From assembly GCF_000471905.2 (NCBI RefSeq), contig NW_006498192.1, positions 1,610,409-1,674,408 on the forward strand: a stretch of 64,000 nucleotides of DNA, in the 5' to 3' direction. Every line of letters starts with the position of its first letter. Position 1 is the first letter of the stretch. A model generated the notes under the pieces. The model saw only the letters and a program-made list of their open reading frames with translations, was not told where the DNA came from and ran no database searches. Source of the stretch: Amborella trichopoda (lineage: Eukaryota > Streptophyta > Magnoliopsida > Amborellales > Amborellaceae). Of the stretch, positions 10,615 through 21,017 are shown one piece after another. The translations under genes and the position numbers were made by a program.

Positions 10615-12970
10615 TGTCACGACTCCGCCCCCAACCACCTCATCTCTGATACCAAAGAGCGATCGGGCACGGGTCGTGATCCCAAAGTAGTGTTTGTTAC
10701 TCGGGTAGGAGCAGACTCAACGCCTTAATCTCGGTAATCAAGCAAACCAAGGAAAGTAGATGCTCACAGGCCTAAAAAGCTAAAACTTAGCAAATTCATT
10801 TATAAGAAAAGATGTTTTATTACAGAACAACCCAAAAGTAGTACAACAGAGTTTAGGGCTCCAAGGCCCAAGGTTACATAGTTTAGAGTAAACATGACAA
10901 TTAAAGCTGAGAGTCCAACTACATACAAGATCTAAAACTCCTCCTTGAAATGGCCGCCTTGATCCTTAACTGCAACCTGCACTCCCAACTCTGAACCTGT
11001 CACTCTCAGTCTCTAAGGCGGAAAAAGGTGGGATGAGCCATGAAGCTCAAGAAGCAAATCTAGTGTTATGCATTGGTAACAAGCCTAAACAATTTTATTA
11101 AATATAGCCAGTTGCACAGCAGTGGTCCTATGCAGTAATCAATATATCAATACGTCAACTGTAAACATGACATCCAAATAGCAATAGTCATGTAGTCCTT
11201 ACAATTACAAGAAATCACATACACAATTCATTCATTACACACTCACTCCCCAATCCACCTATTCCTTCTAGTCGAAGCCCTATCCATCAGGCCATGCTAA
11301 ACCCGTTGCATAGGACATCTACCATCCCATAGGAGGGAGGGTAATGAAAAGTGGGGTAATCTGTTTCTTAATACCCTCAACTCATGCACACGGTCCCCAA
11401 TGCACAGTGTGGTTCGACAGGGCCTTACTTTGCAAGGCATCAATCAATCACATATCTCATCTCATGAATTACAGCGAGCGACCTTCTTTCCTCCCCTAGC
11501 CAGTTCATGTCATTATGCGGGTTGGGGAACATGCTGGCATTACTATCTTAGCACACCAGTCTCCACTACCGATGGGTATCCCATCGCGTAGTGGCCAGTA
11601 TCCATAAACGATGGCCATTCTCAAAATAATATAACAGAGCAGTGTTCACTACCAATGGGTGTCCCATTGCGTAATGATCACCATAAGGGCCTCATCTCTC
11701 CCTCAAGCCTTCAACTCATCCATGTCAATTCAAGGCTTAATAACAAATAAATCACATTCTCACTATAGCAATATGCCGTTTAGCACAAAGCACCCATCAC
11801 ATACGCTAGCATGGAGTACTTACAAGTGGTTATTATTATTGGTAGTCCGACACTTATCATGAAACTTTCATCATTAAGTTATCGCATTGATATTTCCATA
11901 TCACTTTTCACATAGCACATTGTGGTGAAGCATCATTCACATAGTCTTAGAGCACAAGCATGGCAATTATCATATATCATTCACACTTTTCTCTTATGAA
12001 GGATAATTTTGATGTTTCAATTAATAGCTAAATAAGAAATTAAATACTTCACCTATCAAGGAAATCGAGCCTCATTTGTTAGATCAAAGGCTTGGCCCCA
12101 TACAAGTGATAGTTGGTGGAAAACAATAAGAAGTGACGTGATAATGTATCTTGAGGCATAACTCAAAATTTATAGGAAATTTCAAAAATCTCAAAACATG
12201 CACATTAGAGCCCATTCATAGACATTTCCAATGGTGTAATTTAAGGGCATTTGGAAGCCTTTTGTTTGGGCAAAGGCGTGGCTTAAAATGAGTCACAGTT
12301 GCTGTGAATTACAACAACTGTGAGCAGTGAAACGTTTTATATTTTGGTCTACGTCTTTCAATCTATACAAAATTTCAAATATGGCATCAAAAGCAACGTT
12401 AAAGTGGACACGTATATCTCTCGTTCGGGACCAGTTTGAGCCCGTTTGGGCACCGTTTGGCCAGCAAAAAGATCAACGCAAGAACCCTCATAATTGCTGG
12501 AAATTTCCTTTCCAACAAGTATTCACATGTTATTATCACAATACACACCATCTATAAGTTCAATTAGCAAGTTTGGCAAGAAGATTTCCTTTATAATTTT
12601 TTCCAAGTTCATTGGCAGTGGATAATTGCTCATTCCTTTTTCATTTTCCTCACATCACTACGTTCTTGCATTTAACCTACCACTTTCTTATTTTTCATAA
12701 CACCTCACTCCATGGAGATCTCAAGGCATAGCAATGACTTCATGAAAAATCTCAATAGCACTAAATCCATTTACCTAGTGGCCACGGTGCTCCCAACTCC
12801 CTTGCACAAGTCGCCCCTTACTCTCCCATGGCAAATTAAGCCTTGGATTCTCACGCACAGGTCACCCTTGCTCCAGTCGGTAGCTGCCCAACGACAACAG
12901 CACAAGATTCTCTAACAGAGAAGGTTTGAGGAAATGAGAGGGAAAACGGTGCTGAGGGTGAGGAGGGGTG

Positions 12971-12987
12971 CGATTTATAAGCACGTG
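12971..12987 (-). promoter_or_regulatory. LTR TATA box with adjacent G-box
   Basis: On the minus strand a CACGTG G-box core (12987-12982) is followed directly by TTATAAATCG (12980-12971). The nested LTR has CTATAAATC at 13827-13834, and the 5' LTR has the same site degraded to CCTATTAATC near 23351-23360. This is the likely LTR promoter core; G-boxes bind plant bZIP and bHLH factors. Confidence 0.5.
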
Positions 12988-13199
12988 GGTTGGTGGGATT
13001 CACAATGGCTGACGTCGTGGGTAGCTGGGGAAAAAGGTTGTGGCTGGCGTCACATGAGCGTCGCCGCGATGAAAAATTTGGCACATCGCTGACCTGCTAC
13101 GCACAATACACCCGCAGCGACTCTCCAGACGGTGATATGCTCACGGTGATGCGCCAAATGGAAATATGCTCGCGGCGATACTCCAGCTGGCGATACGCT

Positions 13200-13390
13200 C
13201 GTAGCGATGCCTCCACTCTCAAGCGACGATACCTCCACTCTCGAGCGGTGATACCTCCATACTCGCGCGGCGATACCTCCTCTCTCCTGCAGTGATACCT
13301 CCACTCTCGCACGACGATACCTCCTCTCTCGCTCGGTGATACCTCCTCTCTAACGAGGTGATACCTCCACTTTCACACGGCGATACCTCC
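13200..13390 (-). repeat. 22-bp tandem array in LTR U3 (3' LTR)
   Basis: GATACCTCC-(A/T)CTCTCGC-type units recur at 21-22 bp spacing (starts near 13206, 13228, 13250, 13272 and 13293, and onward). Looser versions extend left to about 13120. The array lies in the first few hundred bases of the LTR, upstream of the TATA box in LTR orientation, where enhancer repeats are often found. Confidence 0.85.
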
Positions 13391-13827
13391 TGTAAGGGCC
13401 ACAATTCGATTGAACTAGACCACTCGCGGCAGTGGAGAGAGAGAGGGAAGATTAGCGTCGTCTGCGTGATTTGGGCTACTCCTGTCCATGTAGCATAAAA
13501 GCAAATGCTGTGCGTCAGGATGAAAAGATGGTAACAAAGGGTATCACCGATAGCGAGAGAAGGGTATCACCGCGAGCGAGAGAAGCGTAAGAGGTATCTT
13601 CGTGTGTGTATTGTCGACTGGAGCATCATCGCGAGCTTATCACCGCCTGGGTTAACGCTGTGCGTGGTTGGTCTAGTATGCAACCATCAGTGGCATCAGC
13701 GCTGCGCCGTATCAGTCAGCATCGTACCGAGTAGGTCAATGCCATGCCGCGTGTGTGACACCAGCCTCAACGCTCTGCCCAACCACCCGTGGCGTTAGCC
13801 ACAGTGGATCTCACCAACCCACACGCC

Positions 13828-13833
13828 TATAAA
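13828..13833 (+). promoter_or_regulatory. TATA box of the nested LTR
   Basis: TATAAA in the context CGCCTATAAATCATG, at the same LTR offset as the TATA of the host 3' LTR and followed by a CT-rich initiator-like region. Confidence 0.5.
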
Positions 13834-14454
13834 TCATGCCCCTCCTTGCTCTCAATGTCATTTTCTCTTTCCTTCCCCTCAAACTTTCTCTTGTGCTGCT
13901 ATCATTGGGGAAATACCAAATCGTGCAAGGAGATACGGGTGACCTGCGCGTGGGGAAAGCAAGGAGCAACCTGCGCAAGGAAGCTTAGGAGAGCCATGAC
14001 CATGTAAGCGGATTTAGTTCTATGTATGATAGAACGAGTGAATGTTAAATGGAAGATAAATGAATTAGAATGAATGTTGAACATAGCCTATGAGCTTTTG
14101 GAAAATCACAAAGTTATTTCCTTGCCAAACTTACAAGTTCACTTGATACGATTAAGACAAAATTTATGATCTAAGTGATTTATAAATGAGGTATAATATG
14201 GTGATGAAATGTTAATGTTTGAGGGAAGGATATTTTTTCAGCAACTGTGTGGTCTCTTGCCCCATGCCTTTTTCTAACCAAATGGAGCCCCAATGGGCCC
14301 AAATCAGTTTTAAATGAAAGATACACATGTCTAGTTAAAGTTTGCCTTTTTTTTTTTGTATTATGATAAAAATAACACATGGATCAAAACATATGGCCTA
14401 AAACGTGGGACATGTCACTGCTCACAGTCGCTATAATTCTAGCATCTGTGACTC

Positions 14455-14930
14455 CTTTGGGGCATTGCCATCTGCGTGAAATTGCATGTGCATTGCCATC
14501 TGCATGAAATTGCATGTCCATCGCTGCATGTCCATCGCTGCTTGTGTTTGGGCATCGCCAGTTGTGTGAACTTGCATGGGCATCGCCAGTTGTGTGAACT
14601 TGCATGTGCATCGCCTCTTGTGTTTGGGCATCACCATCTGTGTGAAATTGCATGAGCATCGCCGCTTGTATTTGGGAATTACCGTCTGTGTGAAATTGCA
14701 TGTGTATCGCCGCTTGTGTTTGGGCATTGTCGTCTGCATGAAATTGCATGAGCATTGCTGCATGTGTTTGAGCATTGCCGTTTGTGAAACTGCATGTGGG
14801 TAGCGCTGCGTGCGTAACGCCGTGAGCGTAACATTGCGCACATAATAGCGTCGTGCGTGTGGCGTCATGCACATAGCGTAGTGCGCATAGCACCATGTGC
14901 ATAGCGTCATGCGTGTCACTGCCGTCTGAG
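14455..14930 (+). repeat. 48-bp minisatellite private to the nested LTR
   Basis: Units of about 48 bp of the form GCATCGCCGCTTGTGTTTGG followed by GCATCACCATCTGTGTGAAATTGCATGA. Starts near 14653, 14701 and 14750 are evenly spaced, with shorter or mixed units on both sides and degraded GCGTAGTGCGCATAGC-like repeats at 14810-14910. The matching region of the host LTRs (near 12290 and 22680) has no such array. Because 48 is a multiple of 3, long frames appear on both strands, but they are repeat artefacts. Confidence 0.85.
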
Positions 14931-16361
14931 TGCCAGGTGATAATCTTCATGTGAAAACTACTAAATACCATACTGCTTTATGAATGGTATTATGCAACTA
15001 TGCTTTATGTGAAATTTGATACGTGTCATATTGATGTTATTACTTCATGGTGAAAGTTTCATGATAACTGCCAAAATTCCATTGATAATATTCATGTATA
15101 AATGTTATGTTACAATTCTTGTAGTGAATGCTTCGTGTTAATCGCCATACTGTTATGATGAGGATGTGATTCATCTATTATGAGACGTTGAATTGGCATG
15201 AATAAATTGAATGCTCGAGCATGGAAAGAGGTCATAATGATGACCACTATGCAATGGGGCACCCATTGGTAGTGGGTACTGTTCTGTTATATCGATGTAA
15301 GACTGGCCACTGCTTTATTGATACTGGCCACTACACGATGGGACACCCATCGAGAGTGGAGATTGATGCACTGAGACAGTAATACTGGCATGTTCCCTAA
15401 CCTGCACAATAACAGGAACTGGTGAGGGGAGAAAAGAGGTCGCTTCTTGTGATTCATGAGATGAGATATGAGATTGATTGATTCCTTGCAAGGTGAAGGC
15501 CTATCGAACCCCCAATGCGTGTTGGGAACCGTGTACGTGAGTTGAGGGTATTACGCAGTGGATTACCCCACTTGTCATTACCCTCCTTCCTGTGAGATAG
15601 TAGAAGCCCTAAGCAACAGGGTTGGATTGGCCTAATTGATAGGGCTTCTACTAGCAGGAGTAGGTGAACTAGGGAGTGAGTGTATAATGAATGAATTGTG
15701 AATATGATTTCCGATAGTTGTAATGACTGCATGATATTGATTTTTTGATATTATCTATGATTGATGCCTAACATTGTTCATAATCGATGCATGATATTGT
15801 TCATATTTGATGCAATGTTACTTGGATATCATGATTGTAACCCATGCACTGATCTGATGACCAAGATGCATAACCACTGCACTGCAACTAATTATGATCA
15901 AATAATGGTTTATTACACATGATTAGAATCGTCACCAATGCTTGTTGAGCTTCAAAGCTCATTCCATTATTTTCCTCCCCGTAGACAGAGAGTAACAGGT
16001 TCGGGGCTGGAAGTGCGGACCGTAGCTGAAGACTGAGGCGGCCACCTGAGAAGGATTTTTTGACCTTGTTGGTAGCTGGGCTCTCAGCCCTATTTGTATT
16101 ATCTTCTTAGAATTATGTAACTATGGGCCCTAGATCCCTGAACTCTATTCTACTACTTTTAAAATGTAATGTAATGTAACAACTTTTTTATGATTGATTT
16201 GGCCAAGTTTTAAATTCTAGATTTATGCAGCTTTTACTTTCCTTGGTTTGCTTGATTACTGAGAAAAAGGCATTGAATCTACTCTTACTTGATAGACAAA
16301 CGCTACATTAGGATCACGAACCCGTGCTCGATCGCCCTCCATTAGGGAAAGGTTGGTGACA

Positions 16362-16471
16362 TCCACTCTCGCGCAGTGATACCTCCTCTCTCGCTACACA
16401 CACGATGATGTCCCTCTACTGATTCTATCATCGTGCGTGTCTCATGACCGGGATAATTTGTGGTACTTATA
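16362..16471 (-). repeat. 3' LTR, proximal 110 bp (start of LTR)
   Basis: The minus strand begins TATAAGTACCACAAATT and aligns with TGTAAGGACCACAAATT at 23935, the 5' LTR start (TG mutated to TA). It is cut off from the rest of the 3' LTR by the nested LTR. Confidence 0.85.
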
Positions 16472-16499
16472 TCCACCCCCCCCCCCCCCCGCCCCCTTA
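16472..16499 (-). other. Polypurine tract (plus-strand primer site)
   Basis: The minus strand reads AAGGGGGCG followed by a run of G up to GGTGGA, directly abutting the 3' LTR start. This is the expected priming site for second-strand DNA synthesis. The G-run is unusually long (17 or more) and may be expanded or an assembly approximation. Confidence 0.8.
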
Positions 16500-16524
16500 A
16501 AAAGGGATTTTGTCCTCAAAATCA

Positions 16525-17334
16525 TTAGTTAAAGAGGTAGGGGTATTTCCCCCTAATTTGATCCTCCCATTCCCATGTTGATTCCTCCCTTGTGTGATGT
16601 TGCCATTTCACCCGGACCAAGGGAATTTCTTTATTGCGTAACTCTTTTATTCTCCGGTCAGATATCCCATTTGGTCATTCAACATAGGTCAAGTCCTCCC
16701 TGATTGGGATTGGTTCGTATTTCAAAACATGGGTTGGGTAATATCGATATTTCCTCAGTAATGATACATGAAAGACATGGTGAATATTGGTCAGTTCAGG
16801 TGGCAGGGAGAGTCTGTATGCCATGTTCCCAACTCTTTCCAGAATTTCAAAAGGCCCAATATATCTTGGGCTCAACTTTCCCTTCTTGCCAAATCTCATA
16901 ATACCCTTGGTTGGTAATATATTCAGGAAGACCCGATCACCTATTTCAAATTCGAGGTCTCTCCTGCGTTTATCGACATAAATCTTTTGCCGACTTTGGG
17001 CTGTCATGAGCCGTTCTCTAATTAAGGCAATCTTCTCAAAAGTTATCTGGACTATTTCGAGCCCAGGTAATTTCCTCTTGCCCACCTCATCCCAGCAGGT
17101 GGACGATCTACACTTGCTCCCATATAGGGCCTCATACGGTGTCATTTGGATGCTGGCTTGTAAGAAAACTTTGTCAAGGGCAGATGGTCCTCCCAGTTTC
17201 CCATAAAATCAATGGCACATGCCCTTAGCACGTCCTCTAGTGTTTCAATGATCCTGTCTGATTGGCCATCGGTCTGGGGATGAAAGGCAGTGCTGAAGGT
17301 AAGTTCGATCCCCAAAGTTGATTACAGGCTAGCT
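16525..17334 (-). pseudogene. Integrase C-terminal region and chromodomain
   Basis: The frame includes FHPQTDGQSDRIIETLEDVL (17280-17215), which carries the catalytic Glu of the D,D-E integrase core. It continues through MTPYEALYGSKCRS, a GPFEILERVGNMAYRLSLP block, and IHHVFHVSLLRKY, typical of Ty3/gypsy integrase C-termini. After one in-frame TGA near 16675 it reads ISDRRIKELRNKEIPLVRVK and then EESTWEWEDQIRGKYPYLF, and ends at TAA 16527-16525. This last part fits a chromovirus chromodomain, a module thought to steer integration to particular chromatin. Confidence 0.88.
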
Positions 17335-18164
17335 CATAATCTAGAGGTAAACCTAGTGTCTATGTCAGACACAATGCCCATGGGTACACTATGTAATCTT
17401 ACAATTTCTCTGATGTACAACTGGGCCAGCTTATGCAGGGTATAAGTCATGCGAACTGGTAAGAAATAAGCGACCTTAGTTAATCGGTCCACAATGACCC
17501 AGATACTATCATGTCCATCACTTGACGTGGGCAATCCAGAAACAAAATCCATTGTGACATGTTCCCACTTCGGTATGGGCAAGGGCTGCAATAGTCCCAC
17601 AGATTTATGATGTTCTGCCTTCACTTGCTGGCACGTCAAGCACTTAGCGACAAACTGAGCCACATCTCTCTTCATGTTGTTCCACTAAAAGGCCTTTTTC
17701 AGATCCTGATATATCTTTGTACTCCCAGGGCGTATCGTGTAACATGAGTGGTGTGCTTCTTCCAGAACAACCCTTTTTACACTATTGTTATTAGGGACAC
17801 ACACATGGCCCTTGAACCTCAACATCATATCACTGCCCAAGGTGAAATGCTCTTCTTCTCCCATTTTCATTTCTTTATGAATTTTCATGAGATGAGGTTC
17901 TTCTTGTTGCGCTACTCCAATTTGTTGACAGAGTTGGGGTTCGACCCTCACACACGAGAGTACACCGACCCCATCATCAAGGGGTAGAGTTGGGTGCCAC
18001 TCTACTGTGTCTTCTAGCAATCGCATCTCTCGAATCATCAGGTGTGCCACAGAGACCACAGCTTTCTGGCTTAGGGCATTGCCTACTACGTTAGTTTTTC
18101 CTGGATGGTAATCAATTATACAGTCGTAATCATTCAATAAGTTCATCCATCTCCTTTGCCTCAT
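17334..18164 (-). pseudogene. Integrase zinc-binding and catalytic core, with RNase H end
   Basis: From 18164 the frame carries the end of RNase H (IIDYHPGKTNVVGNALS, Asp of DALS replaced by Asn). The HHCC integrase domain follows (EAHHSCY... then CLTCQQVKAEHH, 17765-17615). After a stop near 17683 comes the catalytic core: MDFVSGLP (first Asp) and VSDIDTRFTSRL (second Asp). A stop follows at about 17334. Integrase inserts the element's cDNA into the chromosome. At least two in-frame stops inactivate it. Confidence 0.9.
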
Positions 18165-19228
18165 ATCCCGTTCCTTTTGGGAAAATAGGTACTTGAGGCT
18201 CTTATGATCTATGAATACTTTAAATCAGGCCCCATAGAGGCAGTGTCTACAGATCTTTAACGCAAACACTACAGCCACAAGCTCTACGGCATGCGTTGGA
18301 TAGTTCTGCTCATACAGTTTCAATTGTCTGGAAGAGAATGCAATAACCTTGCCCCCCACCACAAGTCCTTTATGGGATGTGTCTGTATAAACCACAAAGT
18401 CCTCATTCCCTTCAGGCAAGGTTAGTGTTGGGGCTGTGGTGAATCTCTTCTTAAGTTCCTGAAATCTTCTCTCACAGTCATTGACCACAAAAATTCCATA
18501 TTCTTCTGGGTCAGCCGAGTAAGGGGGAGTGCTATTTTTTAGAATCCCTCTACAAAGCGTCGGTAGTATCCTGCTAACCCCAAAAAGCTATGAACTTTGG
18601 TTACATTTGTTGGTTTCTCCCACTTAAGCACTGATTCAATTTTAGAGGGATCAACCGTGATCCCATCCTTAGAAATGATGTGACTAAGGAAGACTACATT
18701 GCGGAGCCAAAATTCGCTCTTGCTTAGTTTGGCATACAATCTTTCTGACCTCAGAGCTTGCAAGACGGTTCTCAAATGCTGCTCATGCAGTTCCCAACTC
18801 TTCGAATACACCAAAACATCATCAATAAAAACTACTATGAAATCGTATAGGAAAGGTCAAAACACCCGATTCATCAATCCATGAACACCGCAAGGGAATT
18901 GGTTAACCCAAACGGCATTACAAGAAACTCGTAATGGCCGCATTGAGTTCTAAAAGCAGTCTTCAGGACATCTCCCTCTTTAATTCGTAATTGGTGATAC
19001 CCCCGATCGGATGTCAATCTTTGAAAACACTTGGGCTCCCTGGAGTTAATCAAAAAGATCATCAATCCTAGGAAGAAGATACGTATTTTTCACTGTCACT
19101 TGGTTCAACTTCCTACAGTCAATACATAACCTCAGGGACCCATCTTTGCTTTTCACAAATAGGATAGGTGCACCCTAGGGTGACACTCTAGGTCGGATGA
19201 ATCCCTTGTCCAATAATTCCTGCAACTG
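18165..19228 (-). pseudogene. Reverse transcriptase and RNase H
   Basis: The RT blocks are in order: [47 protein letters not shown], and [11 protein letters not shown] (18840-18806), the catalytic FIDD form of the YxDD box. Then come [13 protein letters not shown] and [12 protein letters not shown]. RNase H follows with [14 protein letters not shown] (first catalytic Asp) and [23 protein letters not shown] (near 18430-18280). Stops near 18224, 18538, 18873 and 19068 break the frame. This enzyme copies element RNA to DNA in cytoplasmic particles. Sequence style matches plant Tekay/Del elements. Confidence 0.92.
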
Positions 19229-19962
19229 CTATTTTAAGTCCTTCAACTCAGCTGGGGCCATTCTATACAGGGCATTAGAGATGGGAACCGTTCCTAGGAC
19301 TACATCTATCTCAAATTCAATTTCCCTTACTGGAGGTAGGGAGGGTAACTCTTCTGAAAATACCTCAGGGTACTCCCTAACAACTGGTATTTCCTCTAGT
19401 TGGGCCTGAACACCCTTATTCTCTACTACATAAGCCAGATAGCCTTCACATTTCTTAGTCAGGAGGCGGGAGGCCAAGAGGGCGAAAATAAGATGCAAAG
19501 GGTAAATGTCTCTGGTGCCCTCAAAGTGCAGTACTGCTTGATTAGGACATTTAAAGGTTACCATCTTTTCATGACAATTGACGGTGGCAGGATGAGTGTA
19601 CAACCAATCCATGCCCAGGATAACATCAAAGTCCTGAATATCTAAGAGGATCAAGTCTATAGGTAGGTTGCACCCATCAATTTTAATCCCACTCTTTCTA
19701 AATATCCTATCAGTTTCCAGGGAACCCCCACATGTGTGCTTACTACCAGAGTATAGTTGAGACATGCAGGTGTAACATTTAAATGGTAAGCAAATTGGGG
19801 TGCAACAAATGAATGAGAGGAACCAGGATCAATTAAGGCTTTGGCTCTAGCACCACAGATAGAAAATGTACCTCTGATCACCAAGGTGGACGCCTTGGCT
19901 TCTTGTTCGGTGAGAGCGAACACTCGTCCATGTGCCTTTGGTTGGTCCTCGATCTTTTCCAT
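19229..19962 (-). pseudogene. Aspartic protease and RT N-terminal linker
   Basis: The protease active site reads ALIDPGSSHSFV (near 19838-19800). DPGS replaces the canonical D(S/T)G(A/S), a form often seen in plant gypsy elements. A frameshift near 19700-19760 moves the frame to ...DFDVILGMDWLYTHPATVNC, the typical second protease strand, then IPVVREYPEVFSEELPSLPP..., which leads into RT. The protease would cut the Gag-Pol polyprotein; the frameshift prevents this. Confidence 0.88.
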
Positions 19963-20935
19963 GGGGAATCTTTAACTCAGTGATCAGGCTTGCCACATCT
20001 CAAACATACATTCTGCTTCCTATAGCATTCGGCGGTAGTGTGGTTGTCTTTTCCACAATGAGAGAATACCGAGTGTCAATCGCTTTCCATTTTGCCCTGG
20101 TGATTCTTCTGGGCCCTCTGATTAAGCTAGTAGGGCTTCCTATAATATCCCTTCTTAGAAATTGTCAAGGCTTCTTTCCAAACCTTCCTGGCGGCACAGC
20201 CTTCATCTTTCCTTCCTTCTTCGATATATGGTCCTCGCAATCCCTTTCAATCCTTAAAGCAAAGTCCACCAATGGGGCGTATGACTTCAGGTTGGCCGAC
20301 ATCACTCTTCCTCTAATATCCGGCCGAAGACCCCACTCGAATTTAGCCACCTTCCTCAACTCGGTGTTAATAATGTGGGGCTCGTACTTAGAGAGCTCTA
20401 CAAATCTGGTGGTAGATTGCTCCGTTGTCATACCTCCTTGTTGGAGTTCAATAAACTCTACTTCTTTTCTCTCATTGACGGAGTCAGCAAAATGCTTCTC
20501 ATCGAAGGCTATCACGAAGTTTTCCCATATGATCTCGGTCCCCGACTTTCCCCAAGACTGCTTCACCAAGTCCCACCAGTGTCCGGCTTCTCCTTCCAGC
20601 ATGAAGGTTCCTAATCTGATCTTCTGCTAGCTCAAGCAATGTAGCACCTCTAGGATCTTTTCTATCTGTCTCTTCCATCTCTCAGTCTTCTTTACTCCTC
20701 CTTGCCCCAAAAAGGTAGGGGGTGCCAGCCTTCTAAACCTCTCTAAAAGGCTATTGTCATTCTGTTTCGGGGTAGGGGTAGACTAAGCTGGCATTGATTC
20801 TTTTATCATTTGGGTCATAGCCCCCAGAGTCCTATAGAATTCACCGAGCACCTCGGTGTTCTCATTTTTGGAACTAGCACTGTGGGTATGATCTCTCAGC
20901 ATCTTCAACCTAACCACAAGAGCACCCAGTCACTT
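19963..20935 (-). pseudogene. Gag capsid and degenerate zinc knuckles
   Basis: A possible start ATG is at 20902, in a frame with stops near 20783 and 20630. The capsid core (20620-20165) contains FMLEGEAGHWWDLVKQSWG, and later QGGMTTEQSTTRFVELSKY, typical of the plant retrotransposon Gag domain (PF03732 type). Near 20060-19985 two CCHC-like knuckles are visible but broken: HCGKDNHTTAEC lacks its first Cys, and CLRCGKPDH is followed by a stop. Gag packages element RNA into particles. Confidence 0.87.
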
Positions 20936-20997
20936 GTCTACCCCAAAGCTACTCTAAAGACTCCCCCCTAAACCCCCTAAGTCAAAGACCCTATCCT

Positions 20998-21013
20998 GGC
21001 TCCTCCGATACCA
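20998..21013 (-). other. Primer-binding site (initiator tRNA-Met type)
   Basis: The minus strand reads TGGTATCGGAGGAGCC four bases inside the 5' LTR end (GTGACA, then GTTA). It resembles the initiator-tRNA-Met site TGGTATCAGAGCC used by most plant Ty3/gypsy and copia elements, with decay in the centre. Confidence 0.8.
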
Positions 21014-21017
21014 TAAC

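Larger units (their letters stand above)
10615..13390 (-). repeat. 3' LTR, distal part (interrupted)
   Basis: Closely matches 21018-23820, the 5' LTR, over its length with point changes. It lacks the first 110 bp of the LTR, which lie at 16362-16471 beyond the nested LTR. The minus-strand end is GTGACA. A TGGTATCAGAG word close to this end (plus 10650-10665) resembles an initiator-Met primer site but lies inside the LTR. Confidence 0.9.
13391..16361 (+). mobile_element. Nested LTR of the same family, opposite orientation
   Basis: It begins TGTAAGGGCCACAA and ends GGTTGGTGACA, matching the terminal sequences of the host element's LTRs but on the plus strand. Internal blocks are reverse complements of the host LTR: 15240-15300 pairs with 11640-11700, and 15560-15720 with 11210-11310. 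It interrupts the 3' LTR 110 bp from its start. No internal coding region is present, so it is a solo LTR. Flanks are CCTCC (13386-13390) and TCCAC (16362-16366), which share only TCC; no clean 5-bp duplication is visible. Confidence 0.88.

Noticed and set aside
10650..10665. TGGTATCAGAG as the primer site of a second element
   Set aside because: It lies inside the 3' LTR, before its GTGACA end, and the true end is fixed by the TCAAC target duplication.
14384..14971. 195- and 162-codon minus-strand frames rich in His, Met and Thr
   Set aside because: A 48-bp repeat unit (multiple of 3) in a non-coding LTR keeps frames open on both strands.
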